Positions 58,826 through 64,000 of a stretch of DNA of 64,000 bases are shown here, piece by piece. Made by a program: the position numbers and the translations under genes. The stretch is taken from assembly GCA_963749825.1 (NCBI GenBank), contig CAVVOI010000012.1, forward strand, positions 620,001-684,000. The letters are read 5' to 3'. How positions within the stretch are numbered: the stretch's first letter is position 1; every line of letters starts with the position of its first letter. The notes beneath the pieces were generated by a model. The model made no database searches, was not told the origin of the DNA, and worked only from the letters and a program-made list of their open reading frames with translations. The DNA comes from UBA11865 sp963749825 (GTDB lineage: Bacteria > Chloroflexota > Anaerolineae > Promineifilales > Promineifilaceae).

Positions 58826-61270
58826 CTACCGGCTTTCATAGGCCTGGCGGAGTTCGTCTTCGGTATAAAGCTCCAAAATAGCTTCCTGCCAGGACAAGTC
58901 TTGCCTGTTTTCAAAGTGCCAGTAGCGTATGCCTTGGAAGAAAGTGCGCCAATTGTCAGCTGCCGGAACCCGGGCCCATCCATAGTCAGCCGCCAATTGG
59001 GTGAAGTCGAGGTAATATCCGGTTGGGATGGTCTCTTTCCATTTGCCACCCTGATCGTAATATTGGGGATCTGAATCGTATCGAGCCGAGAACTCCCAAG
59101 GCAGTTGCTTCAGCGGTTCTCCCTGGCTGCCATCCTGGTTGGCGGTCCGCAAATATACTCGCCAATAGGTCTGGGTACCGCGATCCTCACGGACGATTTC
59201 GACTTGTGGCTCGATTGAAATTGGGTATCGATAATAAAAGTCAAAAGCACGAGCGGCCTTGTTCCAACTACGATCATTTTCGCCCGGGAATGGCCGGCTG
59301 TCTAAAAAGGCGAACATGTTATCCACTTGAGCTAGAAAATCCCAGCCTGCTTCCTCTACGACTCGTTGGCGTAAAGCCAGGAAGGAGTCGTCTACCTGGT
59401 CACTCAAATAGGGCGCCGGGGCGTCAACGGTTACCTCGCGCAACAAAAAGGCAGGCTCATTCACACGGGGTGGAGCGGATCGTTCAACAAAGAGAAGGTT
59501 TTGTTCTCCTTCATCTTGGTTAAGTCGTTCCTCTAAATCTTGGGGCAAGATCAGGCCGGTCCAGGTCAAACCATCCAAATCGCCGACCGCGGCAAAAACT
59601 TGGGGGGCAACGTTCCAGGCATCAATGCTACTGGCGATCACATAGCTTTGCTGTTCGCTATTGTGCGCGTAAACCAGGCTGCTGCCATCGGGCGACCAAC
59701 TGGGGTGGCGGCCTTGACCAACAGTGATGGCCGGGCCAGCTGGATGTTGATCTTCTAGTGGCATGGTGTAAACGAGCTCAAGCCCGTCGGCGTCGTCAAA
59801 GTAAGCCAGCGCTCGACCGGCCGGTTCCCAGGTAGGATGGTCCTCGGAGCGATTGAGAGTTTCAGTCACATTGACGGCAAATTCATCAAAAGCCGAATCC
59901 AAAGCCATGATGAAAATATCTTTGTTACCAGTACGCAAACTGATGAAGGCGATATGCCGGCCATCAGGACTCCAGCTTGGAGAAAAGTCCAAAGCCGGGT
60001 TTTCGGTCAATCGAATGGGTTCGCTGCTTCCATCGGCCGGCAGGATATAAAGATCTAGGTTGCCTTCCCGGTAAGATTCATACACTAACCACTTGCCGTC
60101 TGGCGACCAACTGGGAGCACCATCATACGCCTGGTTCATGGTCAACCTAGACAGCTGCCCGCTCTCAATATCCAGTAAGTAGATTTCCCAGTTGCCATCC
60201 CGATTAGAAGCGAAGGCCAGTTGCCGGCCATCAGGGCTCCAAGCCGGATCGCGGTCATCGGCCGGGTGGTTTGTTAGACGAATGGGTTGTTCACGGCCGA
60301 TGGATATGGCATAAATATCACCATTGCCATTTTGGCGCATGGTAAAGGCTACGCTACCGCCTTTGGCCAGCGGATCAGGTGTGGGCCAAGCTTGTACCTC
60401 TATGATTGGCATGGGCGGCACAGTCGGAGTAGCCGTAGGAAGTGGCGTTGGGGTAGCCGTCGGCGTCAATGTCATTTTTGGCAATATCATTGCCAGGGCC
60501 GGTTCGTTTTCCGGGTTATCTAGTCCTCGTACTTTGACATTTTTAGGACGGCTTCCTTGAGTGGTCAAAACGCTCAATAACAAGATCAAGCTGGTGCTGA
60601 CGATTGCGGTGGTGTAGCGATTCACCCGCGGTTTAGACAAGCCTTGGTCCAGACTCGTGGCTGATAAGGCAGGGCTCGCAACTTGGGTCATTTGCTGGCC
60701 TATACCCTGTATCCATAGCCCAAGAGAGGCGATAGATTGTCCAGATTTTCTACCTAGAGCCAGGACAAAGGCGGGCAGCATCCGGACAATGGGCGAGACG
60801 AGATCGACGAAAAGCCATTCGAGAAATGTGCGCAGGCTCAGCCAGGCGAAATCTACCGGCTTCTGGAACACTTTGCGATATAGCAATCGAAATGGACTGG
60901 AAATAATAATTAGAGGCTGCAAAATAAAACGATTCAGCAGTTGGCGCAATGCTATACCGCAACGACCAACAAAAGCCCAGACTTTCCGGACAAAGCGCTG
61001 AATGGTATCGGTAATGGGTCGGATAAACAACAAGAGCGGCCGCCACAGTATGGCAGCCAGGATGCGGCGCAGAGCTATGCCGCAGCGTCCAAGAAAAGCC
61101 CAGCTTACCCTGGCGCCTCGCTCGATTAGTCGGCGCAAATATAAGCCGGCCAAACCCAGTATGCGCCAGAGGCCAATCAGGATGCGCTCTGGCCAACTTT
61201 TAATATACTGAATCCCCGAGAGAAATAAAGCTACCGGCCGGCGGCCGGCCTGTCCCAGTCTTTCGCCCAT
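58826..61270 (-). CDS. Membrane protein with duplicated basic N-terminal helices and PD40 propeller
   Basis: An 814-residue protein. Residues 1-210 are a chain of basic amphipathic or hydrophobic helices with duplicated units (WAFLGRCGIALRRILA at 57-72 and WAFVGRCGIALRQLLN at 98-113; a weaker copy at 35-50). A helix near 218-238 (VSTSLILLLSVLTTQG) spans the membrane. A Thr/Pro spacer follows, then a TolB-type propeller with repeated LTNHPADDRDPAWSPDGR-like blades, and a C-terminal extension. It forms an operon with the M23 gene; the pair may act on the cell wall. The exact role is unknown. Confidence 0.75.
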   Translation of the reverse strand: MGERLGQAGRRPVALFLSGIQYIKSWPERILIGLWRILGLAGLYLRRLIERGARVSWAFLGRCGIALRRILAAILWRPLLLFIRPITDTIQRFVRKVWAFVGRCGIALRQLLNRFILQPLIIISSPFRLLYRKVFQKPVDFAWLSLRTFLEWLFVDLVSPIVRMLPAFVLALGRKSGQSIASLGLWIQGIGQQMTQVASPALSATSLDQGLSKPRVNRYTTAIVSTSLILLLSVLTTQGSRPKNVKVRGLDNPENEPALAMILPKMTLTPTATPTPLPTATPTVPPMPIIEVQAWPTPDPLAKGGSVAFTMRQNGNGDIYAISIGREQPIRLTNHPADDRDPAWSPDGRQLAFASNRDGNWEIYLLDIESGQLSRLTMNQAYDGAPSWSPDGKWLVYESYREGNLDLYILPADGSSEPIRLTENPALDFSPSWSPDGRHIAFISLRTGNKDIFIMALDSAFDEFAVNVTETLNRSEDHPTWEPAGRALAYFDDADGLELVYTMPLEDQHPAGPAITVGQGRHPSWSPDGSSLVYAHNSEQQSYVIASSIDAWNVAPQVFAAVGDLDGLTWTGLILPQDLEERLNQDEGEQNLLFVERSAPPRVNEPAFLLREVTVDAPAPYLSDQVDDSFLALRQRVVEEAGWDFLAQVDNMFAFLDSRPFPGENDRSWNKAARAFDFYYRYPISIEPQVEIVREDRGTQTYWRVYLRTANQDGSQGEPLKQLPWEFSARYDSDPQYYDQGGKWKETIPTGYYLDFTQLAADYGWARVPAADNWRTFFQGIRYWHFENRQDLSWQEAILELYTEDELRQAYESR

Positions 61271-61583
61271 ATTGTTGTCAGTGTAGCATGTGAAGGGTTA
61301 GTGTCAAATAACGCCATGGTCATATTCATAGTGTTATTTTGACGGTAAACCAGATTGCTTCCAGCCCCAATTTTCGCTGGTACAATACGTAATCCAAGCA
61401 GTTACAGTTATATCTTGGAAATATACGATATCTATCAATCTTAACACAAGAAAAATATCCAAATCGTTGGATTTCGAGCAATCCCAAATCCGGATTCAAA
61501 CACCAAGGCTCTTAGGGTCGTGACGATTGTTTGAACAACCTGGCTTAACGCGCTGAATCACACGATGGACAGCAAGTGAAAAG

Positions 61584-61883
61584 ATGGACCAAGTAGTAGA
61601 TTTTGAATCAATCAAGATAACAAACAACCCGGACGAGAGTCGTTTCGAGGCAGAAGTGGGTGAACATCTGGCTATCATTAGTTATTCGCAGAATGAAGAG
61701 CGGATCGCCTTCATACACACCGATGTACCCCAAGAAATTTCGGGACACGGTGTTGCCGGTAAAATGGCCAAGTTTGCCTTGGATTTTGCCCGGGAAGAAG
61801 GGCTAAGAGTCATTCCAATATGTCCTTTCGTATCCGGCTATATAAAGCGCCATCCTGAATACCAGGATTTGGTCGGCCGATAA
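61584..61883 (+). CDS. Small GNAT-fold N-acetyltransferase (YjdJ type)
   Basis: The 99-residue sequence follows the minimal GNAT pattern of YjdJ-like proteins: RFEAEVGEHLAIISYSQNEERIAFIHTDVP, the acetyl-CoA loop ISGHGVAGKMAKFALDFAREEGL, then VIPICPFVSGYIKRHPEY. The Cys in ICPF is typical. The substrate is unknown. The 61271-61583 region before it shows no gene. Confidence 0.88.
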   Translation: MDQVVDFESIKITNNPDESRFEAEVGEHLAIISYSQNEERIAFIHTDVPQEISGHGVAGKMAKFALDFAREEGLRVIPICPFVSGYIKRHPEYQDLVGR

Positions 61884-62107
61884 TGGAACAGGCCTGGTTA
61901 TCTTGGTACAATTAGCACCCGTTTGGACAGCGACTTCCGCGTAATTGCGGATCGAGGAGCTTCCCATTTATTAACAGAGAACCCGATCAGGTGGTCCATT
62001 GAATGTGGCCCGGTGTAGATATTTCTCGCCGGATCGCAGCACATCTGACTTTTGCAATAAAAGATTGAAGGAATATCCTGCGCGTTAAAGCAATAAGGTA
62101 TGGGAAA

Positions 62108-63541
62108 ATGATAACCATGTTACCTGGACTAAAAACCAAGATCGTCGGCACCATTGGACCGGCATCAGATTCACAAGAAATATTAAAAGAATTAATTGTC
62201 AATGGATTGAGCGTGGCCCGGCTGAATTTTGCTCATGGTGACGTTACAAGCCATGCACAGACGATACGTAATATTCGAGCAGCGGCTGAAGAGACCGGAA
62301 AACGAGTGGCGATCCTGGCTGATTTACCTGGACCAAAAATTCGTATCGGGAGGTTGGCGGAAGAACCCATCTTTTTGGCTCGCGGTGCGGCCTTTTCCTT
62401 ACATTGCCAGGAAATCGAGGGAGATGTTAATGGTGTGTCCGTCTCTTTTACCCGGCTGGCGGAAGTGGTCAAGCCTGGGGATCAAATCTGCCTCAACGAT
62501 GGATTCATTCTCCTCAATGTGCAAGAAGTACAGGGGGCGGAGGTACGCTGCCTAGTTGCAGTGGGCGGCGAGTTGCGTTCAAACAAAGGCATGAATTTAC
62601 CTGGGCTGGATTTAGGAATAAGCGCCTTTACCGATGAAGATCACCAGTGGTTGAGATTCGCAGCCGACCAGGGGATAGACGCTATAGGCCAATCCTTCGT
62701 CCAAGACGAGACGGATGTTCAGGCAGTGAGAGAAGCGGCGGCCGATCTTGGCTATAAACCTTTCATCATCGCCAAGATTGAGCGGGCTAAGGCTGTGGAA
62801 AACCTGGACTCGATCCTGGAAGCAGCCGACGGTATCATGGTAGCCCGGGGAGATTTAGGGGTCGAGATACCGATTGAGGAAATGGCCATTACTCAGAAAA
62901 CGATCATTCGCCAGGCCAATTTAGCTGGCAAGCCTGTGATCACAGCCACGCACATGTTAGAGTCGATGACGAACCACAGCCGGCCGACACGAGCTGAGGC
63001 CACTGATGTAGCGAACGCTATTCTTGACGGCACGGATTGCCTAATGTTATCAGGCGAGACAGCCAGCGGTAGCTATCCTGTGGAATCAGTTTCAGTGATG
63101 TCCCGGATCGCGGTCGTGACAGAACCATCTTGTTGCCAGGTGGATGCGACAGGGGCGCTTGAAGCGGCCAAGAATTTGAATCATACAAGCATGGAAAGAC
63201 GTGTTTCTTTGAGCGTCTATCTTAGCGCGGAAGCTATTAACCCGGTAGTAATCGTGACGCCAACGCTAAACGGCAGCACGCCGCGGCTTATCACCAGGTT
63301 CAGGTTACCCATGTGGATAGTAGCCTATTGCGCCAACGAGGCGGCTTGCCAGTCTTTAAATTTCTCCTACGGTGTTCAGCCGATTTTAATGACCACTGAA
63401 CCCGATAGTTGGGGCCAATTTGCGAGGCGCTGGCTACGAGAAAGGGGATTCACCAAAGGCTTAGCCTTATTAACAAATGGAATCGGCCGACAGCATGTCG
63501 ATATGACCAACCAGATCGAAATCATTGACCTGGGTTCATAA
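62108..63541 (+). CDS. pyk: Pyruvate kinase
   Basis: The 477-residue enzyme shows TKIVGTIGPAS, ARLNFAHGD, ADLPGPKIRIG, IAKIERAKAVENLD, the substrate-binding GIMVARGDLGVEIP and TATHMLESM, and the C-terminal allosteric-like domain (AVTTEPSCC to GSTPRLITRF region). It makes pyruvate and ATP from phosphoenolpyruvate and ADP. It precedes the squalene/phytoene synthase gene by 60 nt. 61884-62107 upstream holds no gene. Confidence 0.95.
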   Translation: MITMLPGLKTKIVGTIGPASDSQEILKELIVNGLSVARLNFAHGDVTSHAQTIRNIRAAAEETGKRVAILADLPGPKIRIGRLAEEPIFLARGAAFSLHCQEIEGDVNGVSVSFTRLAEVVKPGDQICLNDGFILLNVQEVQGAEVRCLVAVGGELRSNKGMNLPGLDLGISAFTDEDHQWLRFAADQGIDAIGQSFVQDETDVQAVREAAADLGYKPFIIAKIERAKAVENLDSILEAADGIMVARGDLGVEIPIEEMAITQKTIIRQANLAGKPVITATHMLESMTNHSRPTRAEATDVANAILDGTDCLMLSGETASGSYPVESVSVMSRIAVVTEPSCCQVDATGALEAAKNLNHTSMERRVSLSVYLSAEAINPVVIVTPTLNGSTPRLITRFRLPMWIVAYCANEAACQSLNFSYGVQPILMTTEPDSWGQFARRWLRERGFTKGLALLTNGIGRQHVDMTNQIEIIDLGS

Positions 63542-63601
63542 AATCCTCGATTTGCGCTAAAATTGCCGATTCAAAGTTAGGATGAATTGCACAAGACGAT
63601 T

Positions 63602-64000
63602 ATGACTGAATTTACTAAACAAGAGCGAAGTTACCTCGACAATCAAATGAGGAAGGTATCTCGTTCATTCGCCCTCGTCGTCTCTTATCTCGAGGAACCT
63701 CTGAAGGCTCAATTAGCGACGGCGTACTTGATCTGTCGCGTGGTCGACAATATCGAGGATTGTACCGAACCCCATAGCTGGCAAGAGCGCCGCTTCGACG
63801 AATTCAAGAGATTATTGGAAGAACCAGAAAGAGCAGCCGATATTCTAGCAATTTGGGGTAATGAATCATGGCCCGGCTTGACCAAAGACGAACGAAAGTT
63901 GATGGGACCGGAGGATGGGAAAATGTTGTGGCAGATATTTAACCAGCTGCCAGAACAGATCCAACGTCCAATTCGGTTTTGGACCACGGACATGGCCGAT
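63602..64000 (+). CDS. Squalene/phytoene synthase family protein, N-terminal part (runs off window)
   Basis: ATG 63602 opens a frame that is still open at 64000 (133 codons). It has the family start VSRSFALVVSYLEEPLKAQLATAYLICRVVDNIED, including the first aspartate-rich DNIED (DxxED) motif that binds Mg and the prenyl diphosphate. Family members couple two C15 or C20 prenyl diphosphates head-to-head to make squalene, phytoene or dehydrosqualene. The product cannot be told from the N-terminus alone. Confidence 0.9.
   Translation, partial: MTEFTKQERSYLDNQMRKVSRSFALVVSYLEEPLKAQLATAYLICRVVDNIEDCTEPHSWQERRFDEFKRLLEEPERAADILAIWGNESWPGLTKDERKLMGPEDGKMLWQIFNQLPEQIQRPIRFWTTDMAD

Overview
The window reads as bacterial chromosome from a member of the Chloroflexota, most likely an Anaerolineae/Ardenticatenia-like lineage. 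The reasons are soft but agree: an SOS operator of the GAAC-N4-GTTC type, abundant lipoproteins and exported proteins with Pro/Thr/Glu-rich spacers, no sign of an outer-membrane or LPS gene, many GGCCGG words, and several families typical of that phylum (DUF1641, DUF2203, DUF5678, DUF166, YtxH, TolB-like propellers). Placement is inference. No rRNA, insertion sequence, CRISPR array or prophage was seen.

Region 1 (1-12.6 kb) is a sulfur/redox island: the tail of a CAP-domain protein, an ArsR-type regulator, a small Cys-rich protein, a GltD/NfnB-like flavoprotein, a multiheme c-type cytochrome lipoprotein interrupted by one in-frame TGA that fits selenocysteine, and a lipoprotein with six rhodanese domains. 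On the opposite strand a compact operon encodes an HTH-PocR regulator, a sulfide:quinone-reductase-like flavoprotein, DUF1641, a TusE/DsrC-like protein and a DsrE-like protein. A perfect inverted repeat of TGACA-NN-TGTCA lies upstream of the operon, and a related site lies upstream of the ArsR gene.

Region 2 (12.6-35.4 kb) mixes exported and housekeeping genes: a zinc metalloprotease, a decayed secreted gene, gamma-glutamyltransferase, a dual-specificity phosphatase, mutS, a frameshifted M28 peptidase, a MscS channel, an ICMT-like methyltransferase, a thioredoxin-fold protein without its CxxC, an ECF sigma factor, three surface proteins (one frameshifted), fabH, ytxH, a NifU-N-like protein, an MFS exporter and aspS.

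Region 3 (35.4-51.5 kb) holds an IscA-type Fe-S protein, DUF2203, a B12/radical-SAM gene with two tiny partners, citrate synthase, an 18-CxxC zinc-ribbon protein, folE, a CCA-enzyme-like protein, tRNA-Ser(GGA), lexA, a soluble FtsK-like ATPase with its own LexA box, a 74-residue protein, an Ig/propeller protein, a peptide ABC binding protein and rsmG.

Region 4 (51.5-64 kb) begins with 0.9 kb that is nearly gene-free, then a methyltransferase with a regulatory domain, a DUF166 protein, a hypothetical gene overlapping a two-HKD phospholipase D protein, an M23 peptidase next to a propeller protein, a GNAT enzyme, pyruvate kinase and the start of a squalene/phytoene synthase.

Several genes (5.57, 15.3, 20.9-22.4 and 28.4 kb) carry single-base frameshifts. 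This could be real decay or consensus errors, so reads should be checked before these genes are called dead. The most interesting items are the candidate seleno-cytochrome beside the rhodanese lipoprotein, the SQR-TusE-DsrE operon with its palindromic operator, and the LexA-controlled FtsK-like gene pair.
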